Shown here piece after piece: positions 36,928 through 46,415 of a stretch of 64,000 bases of DNA. Under the pieces are notes generated by a model. The model was not told where the DNA came from and made no database searches. It was given only the letters and a program-made list of their open reading frames with translations. Source of the stretch: CAZKBP01 sp964551015. Lineage in GTDB: Bacteria; Bacteroidota; Bacteroidia; Cytophagales; Microscillaceae. Numbering within the stretch: the stretch's first letter is position 1; each line of letters begins with the position of its first letter. The translations under genes and the position numbers were made by a program. The DNA is taken from positions 8,164-72,163 of the forward strand of contig CAZKBP010000033.1 of the NCBI GenBank assembly GCA_964551015.1. The letters run 5' to 3'.

Positions 36928-37896
36928 TTATTTCAACGCTTTTACCGCTTCGGTTAGTTTGGGAAGCACCTCAAATGCATCCCCTACGATTCCATAATCA
37001 GCCGCTTTGAAGAAGGGGGCTTCCGGATCTTTGTTTACAACCACAATTACCTTAGAAGAACTCACCCCCGCTAGGTGCTGAATGGCTCCCGAAATACCTG
37101 CGGCAATGTAGAGTTGAGGACTTACTTTGACCCCAGTTTGCCCTACGTGCTCGTGGTGAGGACGCCAGTCTAGGTCAGACACGGGCTTGGAGCATCCCGT
37201 AGCGGCACCCAAGGCTTTGGCTAAATCTTCTACGATGTTCCAATTCTCAGGGCCTTTGAGTCCACGTCCACCTGAAACCACTAAATCTGCTTCGGGTAAT
37301 AGGACTTCTCCTGTGATTTTATCGGTTTTCGTAATTTTCACTCCAAAATCAGCATCACTCAGATTGGCTTCAAACGTCTCTACTTGCGCCGCTGCGTCCG
37401 TAGGCGTAGGAGAGATGGCGTTTTTCTTGAGGGCTAGTATTTTATTTTCTGATTTTAATTCTGTGATTTGGAAGGCTTTTCCGGTGTAAACGCTTCTTTT
37501 TACCTTGAAGCCATCGCTGAGGTCAGGCAGTTCCGTTACATTAGAAGCTAGGGCTGCCTTCATTTTGGCAGCAACTCGGGCACCCACCGCATCTCCCAGA
37601 GAAGATTTGGCCATGACCAAAGTGTTGGCACCTTCTTTTTCTATGGCCTGTGCGATCACATTGGCGTAAGCCTGAATGACCCCGTGGTTCAAGCGATCAT
37701 CGTTCGCGTGCAATACTTTTTCTACGCCGTAATTACCAATCCGTGGTAGTTTGTCAGCAGGCACTTCATTTCCTAGAACCACCGCCGTGGCTGAGGTATT
37801 TTGCATCTTGGCTAATTCGGCTCCATAGGCTACGGCTTCAAGAGAAGAGCCTCTCAATTCTCCATCTGCAGATTCTACAAATATTAATATTGACAT
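36928..37896 (-). CDS. etfA: Electron transfer flavoprotein alpha subunit
   Basis: 322 aa. Takes electrons from acyl-CoA and other dehydrogenases onto FAD. The C-terminal FAD domain is clear: VSGGRGLKGPENW (about 207-219), GATGCSKPVSDLDW, the HEHVGQTGVKVSPQLYIAAGISGAIQH block and NKDPEAPFFKAADYGIVGD. The N-terminal half has the adenine-nucleotide-like fold shared with EtfB. It follows etfB after 112 bp and precedes a strong terminator. Confidence 0.97.
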   Translation of the reverse strand: MSILIFVESADGELRGSSLEAVAYGAELAKMQNTSATAVVLGNEVPADKLPRIGNYGVEKVLHANDDRLNHGVIQAYANVIAQAIEKEGANTLVMAKSSLGDAVGARVAAKMKAALASNVTELPDLSDGFKVKRSVYTGKAFQITELKSENKILALKKNAISPTPTDAAAQVETFEANLSDADFGVKITKTDKITGEVLLPEADLVVSGGRGLKGPENWNIVEDLAKALGAATGCSKPVSDLDWRPHHEHVGQTGVKVSPQLYIAAGISGAIQHLAGVSSSKVIVVVNKDPEAPFFKAADYGIVGDAFEVLPKLTEAVKALK

Positions 37897-38008
37897 TTTT
37901 TTCTTGGTTAATGAATTAAACTTAGTGTATGGTATTCAGTTGTTAACTGCTAGTTTTTGGTTAAATGTCTAACTAAAAAGACTAGCTGTTCAAGTGAAAA
38001 GTTTGGAT

Positions 38009-38746
38009 TTAAAGGACTTTAGCCTCATTTTTGAGTAACTCGATGAGTTTTTCGGCTTCATCGGCAGGGATCATGGTGCATTCTCCCTTGGCGGGTGGAA
38101 GTTCATATCCCTTGGAGTCGGTCAGCGTTTCGTCGCTAGCAGGTTCTATTACGTTTAGTGGTTTTTTGCGGGCAGACATGATTCCACGCATATTGGGGAT
38201 TTTCCATTCGGCAATTGGCTCTTGGCAGCCCAATACCAAGGGTAGTTCCGCCTCTAAATACTCTTTTCCTCCCTCGATTTCGCGTGCCATTTTGGCCGTA
38301 GTTCCTTCGATGTCCAATTTCATCACGGGCGAGAGGGAAGGTAATCCGAGTATTTCGCCTACCATACCGTGTACTTGCCCTCCGTTGTAGTCGCTGGATT
38401 CGCGTCCCATGAGAATCAGGTCATAATTATTTTCCTTAGCCACTTGGGCAATTTGTGTTGCCACGAAGAAAGCATCTGTAGGTTCTGCGTTGATACGAAT
38501 GGCGTCATCTGCTCCGATCGCCAAGGCTTTACGGATGGTCGGCTCAGTTTCAGCAAGTCCTACGTTGAGAGCTGTGACGGTGGCTCCTAATGCATCTTTT
38601 AATTCTACAGCACGAGCCAAGGCATAGTCGTCATAAGGCCCAATTACGAACTGGAGTCCTGCTTTATTCAACGCTTGATGATCATCCGTGAAGGTAATCT
38701 TCGAGGTAGTATCAGGCACGTGGGTTATACAAACTAATATTTTCAT
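38009..38746 (-). CDS. etfB: Electron transfer flavoprotein beta subunit
   Basis: 245 aa. Contains the AMP-binding alpha/beta domain with LILMGRESSDYNGGQVHGMVGEILGLPS (about 120-147) and the EIEGGKEYLEAELPLVLGCQEPI block conserved in EtfB. First gene of the etfBA pair on the minus strand. Confidence 0.97.
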   Translation of the reverse strand: MKILVCITHVPDTTSKITFTDDHQALNKAGLQFVIGPYDDYALARAVELKDALGATVTALNVGLAETEPTIRKALAIGADDAIRINAEPTDAFFVATQIAQVAKENNYDLILMGRESSDYNGGQVHGMVGEILGLPSLSPVMKLDIEGTTAKMAREIEGGKEYLEAELPLVLGCQEPIAEWKIPNMRGIMSARKKPLNVIEPASDETLTDSKGYELPPAKGECTMIPADEAEKLIELLKNEAKVL

Positions 38747-38825
38747 GTTTGATATAGGTATGTTTTTTAGTACTTAAAGCTAAATTAACGTGAAGTTAGA
38801 TAATATTAAAATAATATAAAAAATT

Positions 38826-39152
38826 ATGAATCCCTCTCGATTAGAACAATTATTAAAATTTTGGCAAGAAGATCCCCATGATCCCTTCAATAGCTACGCG
38901 CTGGCCTTAGAATATCTCAATGAGGATGAAGATAAAGCTTTATTCTACTTTGAAAAACTGCTAAAAGAACATGAAAGTTATATTCCCACTTATTACCACG
39001 CCGCTAAATTCTACGAGGAAATAGAAGAGAGAGCAAAAGCTAAAGAAATTTATTTGAAAGGGATTCAAATGAGCCAAGAAGCAAATGATACGCACGCGCA
39101 GTCCGAGCTAGAACGCGCTTATCAGCAGTTTTTATTAGAAGAATTTGAATAG
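38826..39152 (+). CDS. Small TPR-like protein
   Basis: 108 aa, soluble, two to three TPR-like helical pairs (DPFNSYALALEYLNEDEDKALFYFEKLLKEH and TYYHAAKFYEEIEERAKAKEIYLKGIQ). Divergent from etfB. Likely a protein-binding adaptor. Confidence 0.8.
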   Translation: MNPSRLEQLLKFWQEDPHDPFNSYALALEYLNEDEDKALFYFEKLLKEHESYIPTYYHAAKFYEEIEERAKAKEIYLKGIQMSQEANDTHAQSELERAYQQFLLEEFE

Positions 39153-39324
39153 TTTTTAAATTGTGCCCATCAGAGTTGCTTTCGTCAGTTTTTTTGCCCA
39201 GTTTAGACACTGAATTCTGCTATTCAAAAGCTTGATTATTAAACCCATTTTGTGTAAGAGAGTTACAGACCTACTGTTTGTAACTCTTTGCTTCTTGATC
39301 GTTCCGCATCCATTCGTTTTTTCG

Positions 39325-39332
39325 TAATTTTG
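39325..39332 (+). promoter_or_regulatory. -7 box ahead of the PhoX-like gene
   Basis: TAATTTTG, a full TAnnTTTG match, 36 bp before ATG 39369. It lies inside the longer frame that begins at 39288, supporting the later start. Confidence 0.5.
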
Positions 39333-39368
39333 TATAAATCGTTTTCAAAAAAAAGAAAAAGAGCACTT

Positions 39369-40754
39369 ATGCACTCATCTAGACGTGATTTCTTGAAAAC
39401 CTCGGGTATAGTTGGTATGGGCTTTCTGGGCTTGCACACCTTTGTGGGTGGAGCTTGGGCACATCCAGTTCAGGAAGGCGTGGGCTATGGCCCCCTACTA
39501 AAAGACCCCAAAGGCTTAATCAATCTCCCCAAAGGATTTTCTTATAAAATAATCTCACAAAAAGGACAGACCATGAGCGATGGTTTGCTCGTACCCGGAA
39601 AAGCAGATGGCATGGCTACTTTTCCATTGGATCAAGATCGCCTGATGATCATTCGTAATCACGAAATTAGCCCCAATGCCCTCCCCGAAGGAGCTTATGG
39701 CAAAAAATACGAGCTTCTCTCCAAAATTGACCCCAAGAAATTTTACGACTACGGAATGGGCAAAGAGCCCGCTTTGGGCGGAACCACGACCCTCATTTAT
39801 AACGAACGTAGCCAAACCGTAGAAAAACAGTATCTCAGTCTCGCGGGTACAATTCGTAATTGCGCCGGAGGCCCTACTCCTTGGGGATCTTGGATTACCT
39901 GTGAAGAAAATGTAGAAAAACGTGGCGAAAGAAGAGAAAAAGATCACGGCTTTAACTTTGAAGTACCCGCCCAAGAAACGCCTCAACTCTTTGACCCCGT
40001 TCCGCTCAAAGCCATGGGGCGTATGAATCACGAAGCTGTAGCCGTACACCCGAGTACTTCCATTGTGTATCAGACCGAAGACAGACACGATGGGTTGATC
40101 TATCGCTTTATTCCTGACCAACCTCAACAACTGAGTAAAGGGGGAAAATTACAGGTACTGACCATCCGTGATGCTAAAAGTATGGACACGCGCAATTGGC
40201 TGCCCAAAAAACAGCGCTTATCTGTTTCAGAAAAATTGGTGGTAGATTGGGTGGATATTGATCAGGTAGAAGCACCTGAGGACGATCTGCGCTACCGAGG
40301 TTTTGAAGAAAAAGGAGCGGCTCGCTTTGCGCGTGGCGAAGGCATGTGGATGGGTGAAGAGGAGGTTTATTTCGCCTGTACCAACGGTGGACATAAGAAG
40401 AAAGGGCAAATTTTCCGCTACACGCCCAGCCCTTATGAAGGGCAAGCCTCCCGTGAAAAGGAAACCCCAGGCACTTTGGAGCTATTTGTAGAGCCAAATG
40501 ACGTAGAACTCATCTCTAATTGTGATAACCTCACGGTGGCTCCCTGGGGAGATGTAGTTACTTGTGAAGACCGCAGTACGCCTTACGTGGTCGGTATTAC
40601 GCCCAAGGGTGAGTTTTACCGCTTGGCACAAAACGTAGGGCATCAGTCAGAGTTTGCGGGAGGAGTATTTTCTCCGTCTGGGCAGACATTTTTTGTCAAT
40701 ATTCAGCACGCGGGACTTACCCTAGCGATTACAGGTCCTTGGAAAAAAGCTTAG
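39369..40754 (+). CDS. PhoX-like (DUF839) protein exported by the Tat pathway
   Basis: 461 aa from ATG 39369, which places the twin-arginine motif SSRRDFLK at the very N-terminus. DUF839/PhoX traits: an initial LKDPKGLINLPKGFSYKII strand, GGTTTLIY, the cysteine block NCAGGPTPWGSWITCEE, and NHEAVAVHP. PhoX is a calcium- and iron-dependent alkaline phosphatase, but many DUF839 members have unproven activity. Export in folded state fits a cofactor-bearing enzyme. Confidence 0.88.
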   Translation: MHSSRRDFLKTSGIVGMGFLGLHTFVGGAWAHPVQEGVGYGPLLKDPKGLINLPKGFSYKIISQKGQTMSDGLLVPGKADGMATFPLDQDRLMIIRNHEISPNALPEGAYGKKYELLSKIDPKKFYDYGMGKEPALGGTTTLIYNERSQTVEKQYLSLAGTIRNCAGGPTPWGSWITCEENVEKRGERREKDHGFNFEVPAQETPQLFDPVPLKAMGRMNHEAVAVHPSTSIVYQTEDRHDGLIYRFIPDQPQQLSKGGKLQVLTIRDAKSMDTRNWLPKKQRLSVSEKLVVDWVDIDQVEAPEDDLRYRGFEEKGAARFARGEGMWMGEEEVYFACTNGGHKKKGQIFRYTPSPYEGQASREKETPGTLELFVEPNDVELISNCDNLTVAPWGDVVTCEDRSTPYVVGITPKGEFYRLAQNVGHQSEFAGGVFSPSGQTFFVNIQHAGLTLAITGPWKKA

Positions 40755-40809
40755 TTTCATTTCAAGCTTTTTTCAAGAGTTTTTATGAGGATAAAAGCCT
40801 TTTTTATGA

Positions 40810-40845
40810 AAAAGCTCTCTGAAAATGAAAATCCAGAGAGCTTTT
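40810..40845 (+). terminator. Bidirectional terminator
   Basis: 12-bp perfect stem AAAAGCTCTCTG (40810-40821) / CAGAGAGCTTTT (40834-40845), 12-nt loop, between two convergent genes. The A and T flanks let it work on both strands. Confidence 0.85.
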
Positions 40846-40876
40846 ACCAATTAATAGATATGAATCATGTAGCCAC

Positions 40877-41353
40877 TTAGTCGGTCATTTTGATGGTTTC
40901 TTCCCATACAGCCAAAAGGCGATCGGGTTGATTTCCTGAAAACATGATGAACCTTGGTATTTTTTCCTCTTTTACCTCAGGTGCCTCGTCGTAATTATTG
41001 GTGGCAGTCAGATGGATGAGAGGCTTTGCGTTTTTGGTTTGCAATAAAATTCCGTCGTCGGTTCGCTTCACTTCTCCAAGGTCTTGGATATTGAATTCAT
41101 ATTTATATTCGGTCGTGATTTCGTTTCCGTAAGGATTTTGTGCGTAAGTATAGATACAATTTAGGCTTTCCAGATCATATTCAAACCCTACGTTGATGTC
41201 TTTTACTTCGGTATTAAGCTCCTCCACGTTTTTCTCTAACCAACGCAGGTTTTGAGCTATTTCAGAATCTTCTTGTGCGGTAGCCACAGATACTAAGCCA
41301 AGGCTTATGATGGATAAAATGATGAATAACTTAAATTTGTGATTAATATTCAT
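40877..41353 (-). CDS. Exported hypothetical protein
   Basis: 158 aa with a cleavable signal peptide ending ATAQ (about residue 27). The mature part is acidic, mixed alpha/beta and has no recognised domain. It ends at a bidirectional terminator and follows the OmpA gene by 60 bp on the same strand. Confidence 0.7.
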   Translation of the reverse strand: MNINHKFKLFIILSIISLGLVSVATAQEDSEIAQNLRWLEKNVEELNTEVKDINVGFEYDLESLNCIYTYAQNPYGNEITTEYKYEFNIQDLGEVKRTDDGILLQTKNAKPLIHLTATNNYDEAPEVKEEKIPRFIMFSGNQPDRLLAVWEETIKMTD

Positions 41354-41413
41354 AGAAGTTTTGAAGTTTTAGAATTGTAAAAAAATTGATTTCTATTTTG
41401 CTGGTTTACTGGA

Positions 41414-42163
41414 TTAGAAAGTCTCGAGAATCTCTGTCAAATCTGGGGTGAGCACGATTTCGGTGCGGCGGTTGCGCGCCCTTTCTTCTTCGGTATCGTT
41501 CGCATTGACTGGATCAAAAGAAGCACGACCAGAAGCCGTAATGCGGTTGGGAGTAATGCCATTTTCAACTAAAACTCTGACCACGGCGTTGGCCCGGCTG
41601 ACACTCAGATCCCAATTGTCTAGGTAAGCGCCTCCTTCTTTGACATCGAGCGGATCGGTATGCCCTCTGATGGTAATACCTAAATCAGGATAACGTTCTA
41701 GCACGGGGCTTAGCTTTTGTAGGGCTTCCTTACCTTCTTTGCCCAACCAAGCACTATTGGAAGCAAATAGCAGTTGGTCGGAGAGAGATACGTAGATTTC
41801 ACCCTCTTTTTTGTATACAGAAAGCTCATCTGGTTCAAAATCTACCAATGCATCTAAGATTGACTCCTTGAGGCGATTCATTTGCTCACGCTGCTCGAGC
41901 ATTTTTTGCCTCAACTCTTGAATCCTTTGCTCTTTTTGGGCGAGCGTTTCTTGCTGTGATTTAATTTTATAATCTTGGCGTACGCCTTCGGCTGATTCTT
42001 CTTCGAGTTCTTGGCGTAGAGCCACGTTGTTGGTAGCTAGCTGGGACGAATCTTGCCTTAAGCGCAAGGATTCTGAAAGAGATGCTTGGTATTTCTTAGA
42101 CGAAACACAGGCACTCATTCCGAAAATACCGATGAGCCACAAGATATATATATAATTTTTCAT
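41414..42163 (-). CDS. OmpA-family peptidoglycan-binding lipoprotein
   Basis: 249 aa. A lipobox (GMSAC, C19) is followed by a long coiled coil (about 27-105) and an OmpA C-terminal domain (about 118-245): LGITIRGHTDPLDV, DNWDLSVSRANAVVRVLVENG and a closing RARNRRTEIVL block. The domain binds peptidoglycan, so the protein would tether the envelope. Confidence 0.92.
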   Translation of the reverse strand: MKNYIYILWLIGIFGMSACVSSKKYQASLSESLRLRQDSSQLATNNVALRQELEEESAEGVRQDYKIKSQQETLAQKEQRIQELRQKMLEQREQMNRLKESILDALVDFEPDELSVYKKEGEIYVSLSDQLLFASNSAWLGKEGKEALQKLSPVLERYPDLGITIRGHTDPLDVKEGGAYLDNWDLSVSRANAVVRVLVENGITPNRITASGRASFDPVNANDTEEERARNRRTEIVLTPDLTEILETF

Positions 42164-42438
42164 GATGTTGATTTTAATTGATCATTAGAAGCGACTAAAA
42201 ATAGGTAAGTATGGAATTATACTTTCCTTCGTAATGACTTATAAATCACTACAATTATAACAAATCACATTTTATGCAATACTTTTTGGGAGAAGCTCAA
42301 AGAGATTAAAACCTTGACTATCAAATAATTATCTAGTAAAATACAGGTGGATTAGAAATGCAGGGAGGGGAAGAGACTCCACACTCGTGGGGTTAAGATG
42401 ATACAAGTGTGAGATTGGAATTTGGTAAGTAAGTGGTG

Positions 42439-42792
42439 TTAGTTGAGCGAAGCAATGAGGTCTTGAATTCGCTTCTTATTGAAAGGCTTGCTTACGAAGG
42501 CCTGTACGCCCAATTGCTGGCTTTTCTGTGTCTCCGTGGAGCTGTCATAAGCACTAATGATTATTACTTTCGCTTGTTCGTGGTGTTGCTTAATAAAAGG
42601 AATAAGATCAAAACCAACCCCATCGGGCAGGTTCAGATCTAAGAAAAATAAATCATAAGTTTCCTTTTGAATTTTAGCTTGTCCTTCTTCAAAAGAAGAA
42701 ACACTTTCTACCTGAAAGCCTAGATTTTCAAGCACTTTGGACAGCAAAAGACATATTTCTTTCTCGTCGTCTACAATTAGTACTTTTTTCAA
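42439..42792 (-). CDS. Single-domain response regulator
   Basis: 117 aa, a receiver domain only: VLIVDDEKE (D8, D9), phosphoacceptor D52 (FFLDLNLPDG), and K102 in FVSKPF. No output domain. It probably acts by protein contact or as a phosphate relay. No kinase gene is adjacent. Confidence 0.93.
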   Translation of the reverse strand: MKKVLIVDDEKEICLLLSKVLENLGFQVESVSSFEEGQAKIQKETYDLFFLDLNLPDGVGFDLIPFIKQHHEQAKVIIISAYDSSTETQKSQQLGVQAFVSKPFNKKRIQDLIASLN

Positions 42793-42904
42793 TTTTAAGT
42801 CGTTTAAATGGCTACATAATCGAGTTGAAGTAAATTAAGCAGAATCATAAAGAATGTCAAGTTTTTATACCTAGACAGAAATGATAAAACAAGCTCAGTA
42901 GTTT

Positions 42905-43165
42905 TTATCCTGCTTGATTGCGTTTAGCTTGCTTTTCAGAGGCTGTTCTTTCATTGTAGTTGCTGTAGACATTATCTACATAACTAGAATCCATATCTGC
43001 TCTTTTGCGAAACTCTTCGTTCTTGATGGACTCTAACTTGAAAGTAGGCTTTCTACCAGCAGCGGTTTCTCTGTTCTTTCTAAATACCAGCATAGTTCCC
43101 ATTACCAAGATAAGTGATAATACCAATGCCGTTACTAAGATGGTGATAAATGCGATCGTGTTCAT
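42905..43165 (-). CDS. Small single-helix membrane protein
   Basis: 86 aa: one N-terminal membrane helix (ITILVTALVLSLILVMGTMLV) then a charged, soluble tail with a YVDNVYSNYNER segment. No recognised family. Confidence 0.65.
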   Translation of the reverse strand: MNTIAFITILVTALVLSLILVMGTMLVFRKNRETAAGRKPTFKLESIKNEEFRKRADMDSSYVDNVYSNYNERTASEKQAKRNQAG

Positions 43166-43352
43166 AACTAATATATTTCAGAAATTATTGAAAAATTAAA
43201 AAATACATTAATTATAGCGAAAGAATCAAGCCAAAATGGACAAAGAACCTATCACTTTGGTTATCAGCACATTAATAATTATCAAGAGAAGCTTTGGATT
43301 TCAAAACGTAGACAAAAATCTACAAGATTCATGATTTTTCTACACCAAAAGG

Positions 43353-44156
43353 CTAGCGGATATTGCGAGTATGGCTATATTTGATGATCGCCACGAAGAA
43401 AACGCCCCCAATTAGATTGCCCAAAGTCGCCCATAATTGACAATTGAGATAATCGTTGAGCGTGATGCCCGGACTAACAATCATGCCCGTGAACACTTCA
43501 ATAGACCCTACGATTGAGTGGTGCAAACCTCCGATCCCAATGACCGAGGTGATCAGGATAATAATAAAAATGCGACTCGAGGTATCGCCGGCAGCTGTTA
43601 CCAACCAAGCCAATAAGCCCATCAGCCAACCCGCTATAATGGCACTGAGCAGGATGGTGCCACGATCATAATCAATAAGATGCTCGGCAATTAAAATGAA
43701 AGTTTGCTCTTCAATGATATGCATAGAAGGCCCAATGCCAATCAGGATGGCACTGAATAAAAACCCTCCAATTAGATTGCCCACATAGATGGTACTCCAC
43801 AAGATAATCAAGCTCCTAAAAGTGGCCGACCCCGCCAGCACAGGGAGTATGGCCAAGGTGGTATGCTCGGTAAATAACTCCGAACGTCCAATGACTACAA
43901 AAATAAACCCAATCGGATAAGAAAGTGCCAGAATAAAACTCATCGTAGAGGGAGTGTATTCCTGATGAAAAAGCGTGTGCATCACGCAGATCAAGAAGAA
44001 ACTAAATCCTACCTCCAAACCCGCCGAAAAAGCGGACAGGAACAACCCAATCGTGGGGCGTTTGTGTTCTCTGAGTGCAGTTTTGATCTGCTCATTCAGA
44101 ATTTCTTCTAATTGTTTGGGTTGATTCGCTTTTGCTGAATCTCTGTCTTTGGCCAT
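43353..44156 (-). CDS. Formate/nitrite transporter (FNT) family channel
   Basis: 267 aa from ATG 44156; the upstream ATG at 44189 adds a short hydrophobic stretch not typical of the family. About six helices in the FNT fold: FSAGLEVGFSFF, the SELFTEHTTLAILPVLAG block and the YVGNLIGGFLF repeat. An N-terminal charged cytosolic segment (1-40) recalls the YfdC-like branch. FNT pentamers conduct small monovalent anions such as formate. Confidence 0.9.
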   Translation of the reverse strand: MAKDRDSAKANQPKQLEEILNEQIKTALREHKRPTIGLFLSAFSAGLEVGFSFFLICVMHTLFHQEYTPSTMSFILALSYPIGFIFVVIGRSELFTEHTTLAILPVLAGSATFRSLIILWSTIYVGNLIGGFLFSAILIGIGPSMHIIEEQTFILIAEHLIDYDRGTILLSAIIAGWLMGLLAWLVTAAGDTSSRIFIIILITSVIGIGGLHHSIVGSIEVFTGMIVSPGITLNDYLNCQLWATLGNLIGGVFFVAIIKYSHTRNIR

Positions 44157-44327
44157 ATCATTAAGAAAAAGTAAAAAATAAGTACGCAAAACAAACTTCT
44201 ACACGTCCATCAAATAAAATCATAATTCAGATACATTGTTGAAAAAAACACTAATATTCGAGAGCAAATCTTTTTTGAGAGCACGCTTAGACACGAAGCG
44301 TCAGCATAGAACCCTATAGGATAATAA

Positions 44328-44362
44328 ACTAGCACCATTATGCTCATGATAATGGTGCTAGT
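44328..44362 (-). terminator. Terminator of ftsH
   Basis: 14-bp perfect stem ACTAGCACCATTAT (44328-44341) / ATAATGGTGCTAGT (44349-44362), 7-nt loop; on the minus strand TTTATTATCC follows. Confidence 0.8.
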
Positions 44363-44407
44363 GTGCTTTAAGGTCTTTCATCCTTTAAAGAACCTAGGTA
44401 GAAATCA

Positions 44408-46360
44408 TTATTCTTCTGCTTCTTCATAAGCAGGTTTCTGGGCAAAAATTTTATCTATTTCTTCCCTGTAAACTACCTCCTTGTCTATGAGCGTTTGAGC
44501 CAGTGTTTCTAATTCGGACTGATGTTCTTGGATAATATCTTTGGTTCGCGCATAAGCCGCTTGAATCAATTGATGTACTTCTTCATCAATAATTTTGGCG
44601 GTATGTTCGCTGTAGGGCTTCTGGAAAGATTGTTCCATTTGCTCCGAAGAAGCATGATAGCTTATGTGCGGAATTTTTTGGCTAAATCCATAACTAGCCA
44701 CCATTCCGTACGCCTGCTTGGTGATTCTTTGTAAATCATCTAGCGCATTGGATGAGATTTCATCAAAAATAGTTTCCTCAGCAGCTCTTCCTCCCAAGGC
44801 TACGCAAATCATATCCTCAAATCTCTGTCTGGTGTAAATTTGCTTTTCTTGGGGGCTGTACCAAGTCCCTCCTAGTGATCTTCCGCGAGGAATGATCGAT
44901 ACTTTGACCAGAGGATGCGCCTGAGACAGATACCAACTTGCTACGGCGTGCCCTGCTTCGTGGTAAGCAATTACTTTTTTCTCTTCATCAGAGATTACCT
45001 TGCTTTTGCGCTCTAAACCTCCTACTACACGCTCAATCGCTTTCAAAAAGTCTTCTTTTTCTACCTTTTCTTTATCATCTCGAACCGCAATCAAAGCTGC
45101 TTCGTTACAAACGTTGGCGATATCTGCTCCCGAGAATCCAGGCGTTTGCATCGCCAAGGACTTGATATCTAAGTCATCTGTGGTTTGGACGGGGCGAGTA
45201 TGTACTTCAAAAATAGCTTCTCTCTCGGTTCGGCTGGGTAGTTCCATATTGATTCGGCGATCAAACCTACCCGGTCTTAACAAAGCCGAATCTATGGTGT
45301 CGGGGCGGTTGGTAGCGGCCAGTACGATCACGCCCGTGTTGGCGTCAAACCCGTCTAGCTCGGCCAGTAATTGGTTGAGTGTTCCCTCTCGCTCGTCATT
45401 GGTCTGGAAGTACTGGGATTTTCCCCTTGATTTACCAATTGAGTCAATTTCATCTATAAAGATGATACTCGGAGCTTTTTGCTTGGCCTTGCTAAACAAG
45501 TCCCGGATACGAGAAGCACCCACGCCCACGAACATTTCTATAAACTCGGAGGCAGAAGTACTGAAGAAAGGCACCTCGGCTTCGCCCGCCACGGCTTTGG
45601 CTAGTAAGGTTTTACCCGTACCGGGAGGGCCGGCTAGAATGACTCCCTTGGGCATTTTTGCCCCTATTTTCTTAAATTTATCAGGATTTTTGAGAAATTT
45701 CACAATTTCCATGATCTCTTGCTTGGCTTCTTCCAAGCCGGCGATGTCATCAAAGGTGACGTCACTTTTTTCATCTTTTTCAAACTCCTGCGCCTTGCTT
45801 TTACCAAAATTAAAGAGGGCACCCCCCATGCCGCCTCGACCCGCACCTGACATACGACGGGCAAGAAAGCTCCAAAACATGTAAAAAAGAAAAAATATGA
45901 TGATCCAAGTGAGAATGCTTCCCCACCAATTTTCACGTTGCGTGTAGCTAACCTCGATTGTATTTTCTAAGTCTGCCTTTGCTTCTGCTTCTTCTAGGTT
46001 TTGGGTAAATACTTCTACGGAGCCGATCATTAAGAAGAAATGCGGACCAGCAGCGGGGCCTTCGCCAAACCACTTCTCGGCTACCCCGTCATAACGACCT
46101 TTGCCTAGGCTATCTTTTCGGATATAGATTTCTGCTCTTTGTTGATTTACAATCTCAACACGATCTACATCGCCTTCATTTAGCATATTCTGCCGAAAAT
46201 CTTTCCAAGTAACTTCGGGAATTTGTCGGGTGGCACTAAAGAAATAAGAAAGTGCCAAGAGGGCAATGACGGCATACCACCACCGAAAATTACTACTATT
46301 CCCAGCATTGGGTTGGGAGGGTGAGGGTTGATTTTTATTTTTTTGTTGTTGGTTATTCAT
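44408..46360 (-). CDS. ftsH: ATP-dependent zinc metalloprotease FtsH
   Basis: 650 aa. Two membrane helices (about 28-44 and 146-166) flank a periplasmic domain. The AAA module has Walker A GPPGTGKT (244-251), Walker B IIFIDEID, SRH GRFDRR, and the protease has the zinc motif HEAGH (467-471) with a later D in the DDLQRITKQAY helix. It degrades damaged membrane and regulatory proteins. It is transcribed in the same direction as the baeRF-like gene 55 bp upstream, and is followed by a strong terminator. Confidence 0.97.
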   Translation of the reverse strand: MNNQQQKNKNQPSPSQPNAGNSSNFRWWYAVIALLALSYFFSATRQIPEVTWKDFRQNMLNEGDVDRVEIVNQQRAEIYIRKDSLGKGRYDGVAEKWFGEGPAAGPHFFLMIGSVEVFTQNLEEAEAKADLENTIEVSYTQRENWWGSILTWIIIFFLFYMFWSFLARRMSGAGRGGMGGALFNFGKSKAQEFEKDEKSDVTFDDIAGLEEAKQEIMEIVKFLKNPDKFKKIGAKMPKGVILAGPPGTGKTLLAKAVAGEAEVPFFSTSASEFIEMFVGVGASRIRDLFSKAKQKAPSIIFIDEIDSIGKSRGKSQYFQTNDEREGTLNQLLAELDGFDANTGVIVLAATNRPDTIDSALLRPGRFDRRINMELPSRTEREAIFEVHTRPVQTTDDLDIKSLAMQTPGFSGADIANVCNEAALIAVRDDKEKVEKEDFLKAIERVVGGLERKSKVISDEEKKVIAYHEAGHAVASWYLSQAHPLVKVSIIPRGRSLGGTWYSPQEKQIYTRQRFEDMICVALGGRAAEETIFDEISSNALDDLQRITKQAYGMVASYGFSQKIPHISYHASSEQMEQSFQKPYSEHTAKIIDEEVHQLIQAAYARTKDIIQEHQSELETLAQTLIDKEVVYREEIDKIFAQKPAYEEAEE

Positions 46361-46415
46361 AAATTCTTAATTAAAGAATGTGTAATACTAGCTTTGTCTA
46401 CTAATGCTTAGATAC

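Noticed and set aside
45000..45884. A 294-codon frame antisense to ftsH
   Set aside because: It is a shadow of the strongly conserved ftsH frame; composition is serine-rich and non-conserved.
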